Shown here one piece after another: positions 5,647 to 10,557 of a stretch of 10,557 nt of DNA. The notes under the pieces are model-generated. The model did no database searches. It worked only from the letters and a program-made list of their open reading frames with translations, and was not told where the DNA came from. Numbering within the stretch: position 1 is the first letter of the stretch; each line of letters starts with the position of its first letter. Made by a program: the position numbers and the translations under genes. Source of the stretch: Oscillospiraceae bacterium (GTDB lineage Bacteria; Bacillota; Clostridia; Oscillospirales; Ruminococcaceae); assembly GCA_030527085.1 (NCBI GenBank), contig JAUNBN010000028.1, positions 1 to 10,557 of the forward strand, in the 5' to 3' direction.

Positions 5647-7036
5647 TGCGTGTGACCTCCTTCTTCTTTTTAGTTTCCGTTTGCTCTATCTGTTTTTCCA
5701 TTCCCGGAATGTTCGCCATGATACTGCCGCACAGCGCCGCGTCCTTTCGCAGAGCGCGCAGCCTGCGGTTGACCTCGGATATATCCTCGAGAGCCTTCGC
5801 CTTTTCTTTTGAGAGAGCCTCCCGAGAAATACCGCAGCCGTCCAGCAGGGCTTTTGCGTCCATATATCTCGCGAACTCCGCCTCTATGCCGGTCATGCCC
5901 TTCTCATACAGCGTTTTTGCCGGAGCGTAAGCGCGCTCATCCGCCAGAGCGTCGTAGAGAGGTCTGCGCCGCTTTTTCTGCGCATTGAGAATAGTGCGCC
6001 GCTTTACAAGCTCCTGCTCTCGGGCGGCGGCCTGTTCCTTAAACGCGGTCAGCTTCTCCAAACTGTCTATACCGTGATTTTGCAAAAACGCATACTCCGC
6101 CTTGAGCTGCTCGAACCTCATGACCGCCTGCTTGAGCGCCGGCGTCATGCGCGGGGGATATTGCCGCCTTTCTATCTTACCGAGCAGATAGAGGTAGTGG
6201 GCGTAAAGCCTCAAAAAGCCCGTCTGCGGGGTTTTGGGTCGGAATGGTATGTACGGCGGACGTGGCGTGTATTCGGGCTTCAAGCCCGCCTCAATAGCCG
6301 CGAAATTGCTTTCAATGGCCTTTCGTATGCCCTCTTCGGTGAAAGCCTCGTTCCGCCTGCCGGGACGGATAAAGCGCTCCTGACCCCGCAATCTGAACGC
6401 TAGGTGTTTTCCGTGCTTCACCTCGTAGCCCATACCCTCCATGAGCAGCAGAAAGTGGCCGAAGTCGTTGGCCTCTTCTATGGCGACGCGTAAGTCTGCC
6501 TCGAGCATGGACTTGAAGGTAGGCAGGCCGCGCTGCTCTCTCAGCCATTCGGCGTAGCTTACAGACTTTGAGGGCTCGCCGCTCATGATGACCGAGAGGC
6601 CGTGTTCCCGGCAGAGTCTGTCCGAGACGGCTCGTATCTGGCTGTAATAGCTCTTCGCGTTGCTGTGGTATTTGCGTCCGTCCACCCAGGACACCGAATT
6701 AAAAACTATATGCGCGTGGATGTGCTCTCTGTCTGTGTGAACGCCTATTACGGCCTCGAAATCCTTAAGATGCTCCGAGGCGAAGGCCTTCGCTATTTCA
6801 AGCGCCTGCTCAGGCGCTATCTCGCCCGGCGCGAAAGATTGTATAATGTGATAGTACTGCACGCCGTCCGTCTTATGGCTCCTCTCCTTTGTGTCCTTCA
6901 TCGTGCCGCAGGGGTCGTTGGGCGTGCAGTTCACAAAGGCTGTCAATACGCTGCCGCCGGTCTTGTCCTCATTGAGCACATAGCGGATGCCGACGTCAAG
7001 GCGGCCCTTGCGGGCTGCAATCTTCGTTACCGCCAC
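5627..7036 (-). CDS. MOBP-type relaxase (relaxase/mobilization nuclease domain)
   Basis: A 469-residue relaxase that would nick one strand at oriT and lead it into the recipient. The N-terminal 250 residues hold the nuclease domain: MAVTKIAARKGRLDVGIRYV with the likely catalytic Tyr at 19, YYHIIQSFAPGE near 61-72, and the metal-binding histidine motif HTDREHIHAHIVFN with H100, H105, H107 and H109. The C-terminal half is charged and helical, probably coiled coil, and includes QEQELVKRR and QIEQTETKKKK. The start is a GTG at 7036-7034, two bases after the mobC stop, and it puts the protein at the usual MAVTK-like family start. The last 20 bp overlap pcfB. I classify it as MOBP by its motifs and by its MobC and PcfB neighbours; a search could refine the subfamily. 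Confidence 0.95.
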   Translation of the reverse strand: MAVTKIAARKGRLDVGIRYVLNEDKTGGSVLTAFVNCTPNDPCGTMKDTKERSHKTDGVQYYHIIQSFAPGEIAPEQALEIAKAFASEHLKDFEAVIGVHTDREHIHAHIVFNSVSWVDGRKYHSNAKSYYSQIRAVSDRLCREHGLSVIMSGEPSKSVSYAEWLREQRGLPTFKSMLEADLRVAIEEANDFGHFLLLMEGMGYEVKHGKHLAFRLRGQERFIRPGRRNEAFTEEGIRKAIESNFAAIEAGLKPEYTPRPPYIPFRPKTPQTGFLRLYAHYLYLLGKIERRQYPPRMTPALKQAVMRFEQLKAEYAFLQNHGIDSLEKLTAFKEQAAAREQELVKRRTILNAQKKRRRPLYDALADERAYAPAKTLYEKGMTGIEAEFARYMDAKALLDGCGISREALSKEKAKALEDISEVNRRLRALRKDAALCGSIMANIPGMEKQIEQTETKKKKEVTRNEHWRG

Positions 7037-7038
7037 AG

Positions 7039-7347
7039 TCAGCGCCTTGCTATTGCCTCTACCAGCCTATATATCTGACCGAGCAGGAATATGAGCTGCG
7101 AGGACTGCTCCTTTGTGAGCTGGCCGGTATTGGCGGCGCGCGCGACCTGATTCACATTGGAGCCAATCTTGTTTATCTCGGCTATGAGTTTGCGCAGCTC
7201 TTTTTCCCGACTTGGCGCAAGCCTTTTGTTCATGATAAGGCAGCGCAGGTAGACCGTCTTGGACAGGCCGCATTTTTGGGAGTCGGAATAGAGCTTAAGC
7301 CGCTCCTCCTCATTAAGCCGCAGGCATATCTCATACCTCTTCTTCAT
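7039..7347 (-). CDS. mobC: MobC-like relaxosome protein
   Basis: A 102-residue protein beginning MKKRYEICLRLNEEERLKL, followed by GLSKTVYLRCLIM and LRKLIAEINKIGSNVNQVARAAN. This is the MobC family: a ribbon-helix-helix-like DNA-binding N-terminus and a C-terminal helix that works with the relaxase at oriT. The ATG at 7347 is preferred to the GTG at 7353, because the GTG belongs to the ribosome binding site GGGAGGTG itself. Its stop is two bases before the relaxase start. The perfect hairpin at 7364-7403 ends a few bases before the ribosome binding site, so no separate promoter fits directly upstream. Confidence 0.9.
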   Translation of the reverse strand: MKKRYEICLRLNEEERLKLYSDSQKCGLSKTVYLRCLIMNKRLAPSREKELRKLIAEINKIGSNVNQVARAANTGQLTKEQSSQLIFLLGQIYRLVEAIARR

Positions 7348-7363
7348 CTTCACCTCCCTTAAA

Positions 7364-7403
7364 GAGAAGCCCCGCGTGTCTTTACCGGCACGCGGGGCTT
7401 CTC
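7364..7403 (-). terminator. 15-bp perfect hairpin between the Rrf2 gene and mobC (terminator or attenuator)
   Basis: GAGAAGCCCCGCGTG at 7364-7378 pairs exactly with 7389-7403 around a 10-base loop. On the minus strand it is followed by only TTTAAGGGAGG, so the T run is short and flows straight into the mobC ribosome binding site. It lies 7 bp after the Rrf2 stop. It may stop part of the regulator transcript, act as an attenuator for the transfer operon, or be a protein-binding inverted repeat. Confidence 0.65.
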
Positions 7404-7410
7404 AGTTCTC

Positions 7411-7797
7411 TTAAATAAGGTCTTTTATGTATTCGTTTTTGAGCCTGTGTTCGATACTTCCTTGAATTTCAAGATACACCCTTCTTAACGGACAACTCTC
7501 GGCAACGCCTAAAGAACAGAATTTGTCTTGAGCCAGACAGCGGCTTATCTCGATATTTCCTTCTACGGCATTGACGATATCCAGCAGCGGAAGCTTATCC
7601 GGCGGACGCAAGAGCAGCAATTCATCTTCATCGGCTGCGATAAGACCGGTCTCCTGAAGCATGGGAAGTATAGCACAGAGCTGAAAGTCGTAAAGGCGCA
7701 TTGTGCGTCCCAGCTCTCTTTTTTGAGCCCTTCTTCCATGCGCCGCAAGAAACCAGGCTATACGAATAGCATAGTCCGTTTCCATGCTGAGATGCAT
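7411..7797 (-). CDS. Rrf2-family transcription regulator with three cysteines
   Basis: A 128-residue protein opening MHLSMETDYAIRIAWFLAAH, the hallmark start of Rrf2 regulators, with a winged helix-turn-helix over about residues 8-65. Three cysteines (C87, C94, C102) in RCLAQDKFCSLGVAESCPLR occupy the region that binds an iron-sulfur cluster in IscR and NsrR, though their spacing (six and seven residues between) is slightly longer than in those proteins. A redox- or NO-sensing role is therefore plausible but unproven. The ATG lies 6 bp after the stop of the Spo0A-like gene, with GAGG about ten bases upstream, so the two regulators are co-transcribed. It sits immediately upstream of the mobC hairpin, suggesting control of transfer. 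An internal ATG four codons on is a less likely start. Confidence 0.88.
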   Translation of the reverse strand: MHLSMETDYAIRIAWFLAAHGRRAQKRELGRTMRLYDFQLCAILPMLQETGLIAADEDELLLLRPPDKLPLLDIVNAVEGNIEISRCLAQDKFCSLGVAESCPLRRVYLEIQGSIEHRLKNEYIKDLI

Positions 7798-7803
7798 TTC
7801 TTC

Positions 7804-8163
7804 TTATCCTCGATTTCTTTTTATATAATCTGTCAGTAGGTCTATGAATTCATCGGTCGCCGGCGCGCTTTGTTCGCAATATCTGGTCAGTTCGACCAGC
7901 CTGTCCCTGCCACCCCCTCTCCAGCAAACATTGATGACCGTGCGGATATTCTTAAGTACGCTCTGTACGCTTATGCCATAACGCCGCGCGACGACCTGAT
8001 AAACCTCTCTGGTAACGTGCAGCAATCTGTTCTCGTCCTCGACCGCAAGCTCCACCGCCATCGCCAGCTGATCGAAGCCGTTATATGTGCGCGGTATTCC
8101 CAGATAGCGCAGCAGCTCCGCGGTCGATGTGAAATCCAGCTTCTTTTCTAAAGTGTTCGCCAT
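7804..8163 (-). CDS. Stand-alone Spo0A C-terminal (effector) domain protein
   Basis: A 119-residue protein colinear with the DNA-binding domain of Spo0A, from my memory of that domain. LRYLGIPRTYNGFDQLAMAV corresponds to EIGVPAHIKGYLYLREAI, and REVYQVVARRYGISVQSVLK to the TKVLYPDIAKKFNTTASRVE part with the recognition helix. NIRTVINVCWRGGGRD corresponds to the AIRHAIEVAWSRG part, and PATDEFIDLLTDYI to the C-terminal helix. The phospho-receiver domain of Spo0A is absent, and no extra domain replaces it, so it cannot be switched on by the sporulation phosphorelay in the normal way. Start: ATG at 8163 with AAGGAG at 8175-8170. It is followed after 6 bp by the Rrf2 gene. It probably binds 0A-like boxes and either competes with or mimics the host Spo0A; that is inference. 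Confidence 0.8.
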   Translation of the reverse strand: MANTLEKKLDFTSTAELLRYLGIPRTYNGFDQLAMAVELAVEDENRLLHVTREVYQVVARRYGISVQSVLKNIRTVINVCWRGGGRDRLVELTRYCEQSAPATDEFIDLLTDYIKRNRG

Positions 8164-8197
8164 GATACTCTCCTTCGGTTCTTATATTGAGAGTATC
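8164..8197. repeat. 9-bp inverted repeat over the leader of the Spo0A-like gene
   Basis: GATACTCTC at 8164-8172 and its exact reverse complement at 8189-8197 are separated by 16 bases. The near arm ends right before the ATG and takes in half of the AAGGAG. It may be an operator, or an RNA hairpin that hides the ribosome binding site. Confidence 0.55.
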
Positions 8198-8242
8198 TTA
8201 TATAAACGATTATCAGATGATATTAGAAAGTGTATACTGTTA

Positions 8243-8259
8243 TTCGCCTTTATTCGACA
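8243..8259. promoter_or_regulatory. Tandem Spo0A-box-like sites, 10-bp period
   Basis: Read on the minus strand, TGTCGAA (8259-8253) is a perfect match to the 0A box TGNCGAA. After TAA comes AGGCGAA (8249-8243), which matches all but the first base. The two sites repeat every 10 bp, the spacing at which Spo0A effector domains bind side by side at the B. subtilis abrB promoter. They lie about 80-95 bp upstream of the Spo0A-like gene. Function is inferred. Confidence 0.5.
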
Positions 8260-8289
8260 GGCTTTTCCGCCCACAGGCGGCATAGGGGT

Positions 8290-8341
8290 TCGGGGATTAC
8301 CCCGACAAGCTGCATTTGGTGTAACAAATGCTATGCTTGCC
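8290..8341. other. Candidate origin of transfer (oriT): nested inverted repeats and nic-like motif
   Basis: A hairpin TCGGGG-ATTA-CCCCGA (8290-8305) is followed by a nested structure. The outer arms CAAGC (8306-8310) and GCTTG (8335-8339) enclose the inner arms GCATTTG (8312-8318) and CAAATGC (8325-8331). The right side reads TATGCTTGCC (8332-8341), which resembles the IncP-type nic core TATCCTG/CC cleaved by MOBP relaxases; the analogous nick would lie between 8339 and 8340 on the plus strand. With that polarity the mob genes would enter the recipient last, which is usual. The two regulator genes separate it from mobC. Identity is inferred from structure and motif. Confidence 0.5.
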
Positions 8342-8348
8342 GAGTCAA

Positions 8349-8430
8349 GCCGGTCTGAATATCCGGCCCGGCCCCTAAGGCCGCCCTGCAGGGCTTTGGA
8401 TATAATGAAGGAGGCCCTCGCGGGCCTCCT
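8349..8430. repeat. Run of GC-rich hairpins
   Basis: GCCGG/CCGGC (8349-8353, 8363-8367), CGGCC/GGCCG (8369-8373, 8379-8383), the 12-bp palindrome GCCCTGCAGGGC (8383-8394), and a strong stem AGGAGGCCC/GGGCCTCCT (8409-8417, 8422-8430) follow each other closely. No gene covers them. The last could end transcription on the plus strand, but its T run is broken (GTTTCAATGTTTT). They may belong to the transfer origin or be a structured RNA. Confidence 0.6.
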
Positions 8431-8451
8431 GTTTCAATGTTTTCCCCGCTT

Positions 8452-8481
8452 AAAAAAGATAAAGCCGCTATCTCTGCGGCT
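8452..8481 (-). terminator. Rho-independent terminator of the methyltransferase operon
   Basis: On the minus strand AGCCGC and GCGGCT (8481-8476, 8468-8463) form a 6-bp stem with a seven-base loop, followed by TTATCTTTTTT (8462-8452). It lies about 180 bp after the methyltransferase stop, and the three 23-bp repeats fall inside the predicted 3' untranslated stretch. Confidence 0.6.
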
Positions 8482-8562
8482 CACGCGCGGGCTTTGCCTT
8501 TTTCTTACTCGCACCGCTGCACTTCACGAGAACATTCTTCCATATGTGTTTGAAGCGACAGT

Positions 8563-8668
8563 CAATGTGTATTGTTTACACAATGGGCTGCTTTTTCTCG
8601 CCTCATTGCGTATTGTTTACACATTGAAGCTCTGTTTTCTGAGGCCAATGCGTATTGTTTACACATTG
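8563..8668. repeat. Three 23-bp direct repeats with internal dyad, 41-42 bp period
   Basis: Copies lie at 8563-8585, 8604-8626 and 8646-8668. All share the core GTATTGTTTACACA; copies 2 and 3 differ at one base. The fullest dyad would be CAATGTGTA and TACACATTG around TTGTT, with slight decay in each copy. The 18- and 19-base spacers are also related (GCTnnnTTTTCT), so the unit is a tandem repeat of about 41 bp. The third copy supplies the stop codon of the methyltransferase gene. They look like iterons or a regulator-binding array; no protein partner is evident. Confidence 0.8.
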
Positions 8669-9387
8669 CAGCCGAGCTCTCGCTCCAGACGCGCCCGCCC
8701 GAGGCGGGCGTATTCATCGGAAGTCTCTATCCCCACCGCGCCGTAGCCCTCCAGCACCGCCGCCAGCACAGTCGTAGCCGCGCCCGCGAAGGGGTCGAGT
8801 ATACGCCCTCCCGGCTCGGCAATCTTAACCACCTCGCGCATGAGCTGCAGCGGCTTTTCGGTCAGGTGTATGCGGTTTTGAGTGTTGCCGTACTTGAACA
8901 CTCCGGGCAAACAGGGTACGGGCCGGGTTATGGGCATATCCCCGTTTGAGCCCCAGACTATGTACTCCGCCTGCTGGCGGAATCTGCCCTTCTGCGGACG
9001 GCTGTTGCCCTTGTCCCAGACGGCCACGCCGCGCCATATCCAGCCGCTCCACTGCATCGCGTCCGAGAGCGCGGGAAGCTGCCTCCAGTCAATAAACACA
9101 CAGCAGGGCGCGCCCGGCTTGCATACCCGCCGCGCTTCGGCCAGCCACTCGGCCGCCCAGCGCGTCCACGAGCGCTGGTCCTTGTTGTCCCCCTCAAAGG
9201 CGGGCGGGGCTTTTGCGCCCATACTCGAATACTTCAGCTGCGTGGACTTGTTTCTCTCACTTTGCGTTCTTCCTCCCGAGGCGTAGGGCGGGTCTGTTAT
9301 GAGCGCGTCAAAAGACGCGGCTTGCAGGGTGGGTATTATCCGCAGCGCGTCGCCGTGTATTATCTCCCAGCTCTGTTCATCTCTCAT
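8659..9387 (-). CDS. DNA N6-adenine/N4-cytosine methyltransferase (orphan)
   Basis: A 242-residue methyltransferase of the N4/N6 family. The catalytic motif DPPY is at residues 32-35 (FDALITDPPYASGG), before the S-adenosylmethionine-binding motif ILDPFAGAATT at about 196-206, the beta-class order. HLTEKP just before motif I and the IDWRQL segment are also typical. It methylates an adenine or cytosine in a short target site that cannot be read from sequence. No restriction endonuclease gene is visible, so it is probably an orphan enzyme that protects the element from host restriction or alters regulation. I choose the ATG at 9387, not the upstream frame to 9453: it begins MRDEQSWEIIHGDALRII at the domain edge, has AAGGGGG upstream, and overlaps the previous gene by 11 bp. 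Its stop codon lies inside the third 23-bp repeat. Confidence 0.9.
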   Translation of the reverse strand: MRDEQSWEIIHGDALRIIPTLQAASFDALITDPPYASGGRTQSERNKSTQLKYSSMGAKAPPAFEGDNKDQRSWTRWAAEWLAEARRVCKPGAPCCVFIDWRQLPALSDAMQWSGWIWRGVAVWDKGNSRPQKGRFRQQAEYIVWGSNGDMPITRPVPCLPGVFKYGNTQNRIHLTEKPLQLMREVVKIAEPGGRILDPFAGAATTVLAAVLEGYGAVGIETSDEYARLGRARLERELGCNV

Positions 9388-9625
9388 GCGCGTCCCCCTT
9401 ATCTTTATTGCTTTTGTTCCGGGAGGGCAGGCCTGAGAGCTCGGTTTCCACATATTCGCTGACTATGCAGAGCGCCTCGTCATAGCTGCCGCTCGAAGTG
9501 ACGCGCTCGAACATCTCCTTCGCCTCTTCATGCATGCCCTCGCGCTTGAGCAGTCTGCTCGCGCGTCCGAGAATGGCGAAGATATTCCCATCCTCGCCTA
9601 CTAAGTTCATTTTGGGTTTAGACAT
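9377..9625 (-). CDS. Small conserved-looking protein, unknown function
   Basis: An 82-residue protein starting MSKPKMNLVGEDGNIFAILG, with a helical middle (RASRLLKREGMHEEAKEMFE) and SYDEALCIVSEYVE, and a charged tail. It has no membrane segment or signal peptide. I have the impression of similar short proteins (N-terminal MNLxGEDGN) next to methyltransferases on clostridial mobile elements, but know no function. The ATG at 9625 is preferred over the longer frame to 9670 because AAGGAG lies eight bases upstream and the extension overlaps the previous gene. It ends 11 bp inside the methyltransferase start, so it belongs to the same operon. Confidence 0.75.
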   Translation of the reverse strand: MSKPKMNLVGEDGNIFAILGRASRLLKREGMHEEAKEMFERVTSSGSYDEALCIVSEYVETELSGLPSRNKSNKDKGDAHER

Positions 9626-9660
9626 ATCTTTCTCTCCTTTGCAAATAGAAATCCCCGCGC

Positions 9661-10491
9661 TCAGCGGCACGGGGAATCTTTTGTTTTATTCGGTTTTTGC
9701 CGCCTTACTTCTTCTTCGGCCTTAAACACAGGAACTCCCAGCTTTTCGGCGTGCTCTATCTCTTGGCTCATACCGGGGCTTACCGTGTGTCCAAACACGG
9801 CAAGCTCGTCGCAGCGCTCTATGAGCTTAAAGCACATCTGCATGGCTTGTTCGTCCTCCGTAGGATCGCGAGGGTCCGCTATGGGGGCGAACAGCAGATG
9901 CGGGCAGACGGGTATATCTCCATTCAAAAACACCTCCCGAGCCCTGTCCGCGGCATAGCCCAGATTGTAGCTTATGTTCCCGCGCAGCGGGGCGCAGATA
10001 TATACCAGCTTCTTTCCGTCGGCTCTGCTCCTCACGATGGACATCAAGTCCAGCTCGAATTCCGGCTCGGCGGACGGATCCAGCGTTTCCTCGCAGCGAG
10101 CGTAAGCCGTCGCTCTGTCGTCAAAGGTATATCCCGTCCGCTGTCTGAACTCCCGCGCGTGCATGGTGAACAGAGCGATTATGGTATCTCTTGCCCCTGC
10201 GTATTTCTCGTCGAAGGACATGTTCCGCTGAAGCAGCCGCAGCGCCTTAACAAGCTGCACGTCTGTCTTGTAGGGCTCGGCTCCCGAGCGGCTTATCTGA
10301 TCCCAGAATTCCTCCTTGCTTAAAGCGCTGAGCCGGTCTAAGCCCTGTGCGTTGTATTCCTCGATGTTGCCCGCATACCAGTCGTACATCTCCTCTCCGA
10401 GCCTGCGCTGCGGGACGGCGCTCTTTGCGAGCAGCGTGACATAGAGCCTCGCATACCCGTTTATATCCGAAAGGTTCAGCACTTCGCTCAT
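9661..10491 (-). CDS. Two-domain protein with DUF4406/nucleoside-deoxyribosyltransferase-like C-terminus
   Basis: A 276-residue protein. Residues about 161-257 (KLVYICAPLRGNISYNLGYA, then VCPHLLFAP, CDELAVFG and PGMSQEIEHAEKLGVPV) fit the DUF4406/DUF7768 fold, related to nucleoside 2-deoxyribosyltransferases and frequent in phages and mobile elements. The conserved Glu in MSQEIEHA is in the place expected for this fold. Residues 1-155 form a helical, charged domain (EEMYDWYAGNIEEYNAQG, TIIALFTMHAREFRQRTGY) that I do not recognise. A role in nucleotide metabolism or DNA modification is possible but unproven. ATG at 10491 with AAGGAG close upstream; its start overlaps the preceding frame by 4 bp (ATGA). 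The basic tail RRQKPNKTKDSPCR precedes the stop. Confidence 0.75.
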   Translation of the reverse strand: MSEVLNLSDINGYARLYVTLLAKSAVPQRRLGEEMYDWYAGNIEEYNAQGLDRLSALSKEEFWDQISRSGAEPYKTDVQLVKALRLLQRNMSFDEKYAGARDTIIALFTMHAREFRQRTGYTFDDRATAYARCEETLDPSAEPEFELDLMSIVRSRADGKKLVYICAPLRGNISYNLGYAADRAREVFLNGDIPVCPHLLFAPIADPRDPTEDEQAMQMCFKLIERCDELAVFGHTVSPGMSQEIEHAEKLGVPVFKAEEEVRRQKPNKTKDSPCR

Positions 10492-10557
10492 AAGCTCTCC
10501 TTAGCGTCTGTTTCTTCACAGGCGTCCATGAGCTCAACGATTCGCCCGGCCTGCTCC
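10488..10557 (-). CDS. C-terminal end of an upstream gene, unknown
   Basis: The minus strand is open from the window edge to a TGA at 10490-10488, encoding EQAGRIVELMDACEETDAKE then SL. The stop overlaps the ATG of the next gene in an ATGA, the usual sign of a translationally coupled operon. Only 22 codons are present, so the product cannot be named. Confidence 0.5.
   Translation of the reverse strand, partial: EQAGRIVELMDACEETDAKESL

Noticed and set aside
8401..8420. Plus-strand promoter and start site suggested by TATAAT followed by GAAGGAGG
   Set aside because: No -35 element at the right distance and no credible gene downstream; the GGAGG is part of a hairpin arm.
8563..8668. CRISPR array
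   Set aside because: Only three repeats, spacers of 18-19 bases that resemble each other, and no cas genes nearby; tandem dyad repeats fit better.
8571..8668. DnaA boxes inside the repeats
   Set aside because: GTTTACACA differs from TTATCCACA at three of nine positions, so it does not support a DnaA-bound origin.
8129..8746. A 205-codon plus-strand open frame across the gene-free stretch
   Set aside because: It covers the hairpins, the 23-bp repeats and the ends of two minus-strand genes, its translation resembles no protein, and the repeats explain its repeated IVYTL pieces.
9653..9677. Terminator after the deoxyribosyltransferase-like gene
   Set aside because: The CCCCG/CGGGG stem overlaps the end of the coding sequence, has a long loop and lacks a T run on the minus strand; the next gene follows after 35 bp.

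Overview
The window looks like part of an integrative and conjugative element (or conjugative plasmid) from a low-oxygen Firmicutes/Clostridia host. Supporting this are strong AAGGAGG-type ribosome binding sites, a Tn1549/CTn-like order of MobC, relaxase, PcfB, VirD4, pilin and VirB6, a PrgI/VirB4 pair, and a DNA-binding domain of the Spo0A type, a family known from endospore formers. Nearly all genes lie on the minus strand, so the biological order runs from high to low coordinates.

Region A (10557-8659, minus): the tail of an unknown gene, a two-domain protein with a nucleoside-deoxyribosyltransferase-like C-terminus, a small unknown protein and an orphan DNA methyltransferase. The genes are tightly coupled and probably end at a terminator at 8452-8481. 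Region B (8164-8658): about 500 bp without a gene but rich in structure. It holds three 23-bp dyad repeats at 41-42 bp spacing, a run of GC-rich hairpins, a nested inverted repeat followed by an IncP-like TATGCTTGCC motif (candidate oriT), a pair of Spo0A-box-like sites at 10-bp periodicity, and a dyad over a ribosome binding site.

Region C (8163-7411): a stand-alone Spo0A effector-domain protein followed after 6 bp by an Rrf2-type regulator with three cysteines. A 15-bp perfect hairpin then lies directly before the mobC ribosome binding site, leaving no room for a promoter. Transfer genes may therefore be controlled by read-through from the regulator genes. Region D (7347-2108): mobC, MOBP-type relaxase, PcfB/DUF3801, VirD4 coupling ATPase, VirB2-like pilin and VirB6/TrbL, overlapping or nearly abutting. 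Together these process the DNA, recruit it and pass it into a type IV secretion channel.

Region E (2085-784): the secretion gene cluster is interrupted by a Phd/PIN toxin-antitoxin pair with its own promoter and operator-like dyad, a short remnant resembling the N-terminus of a HigA-type antitoxin, a bidirectional terminator, and a single plus-strand gene for a small three-helix membrane protein with its own promoter. Region F (783-1): the cluster resumes with PrgI and the N-terminal part of VirB4, which runs off the window.

The most interesting possibility is that the Spo0A-domain protein and the Rrf2 protein tie transfer of the element to host sporulation or redox state. The tandem 0A-like boxes upstream suggest that the Spo0A-like gene is under Spo0A-type control. 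This is inference from sequence only.
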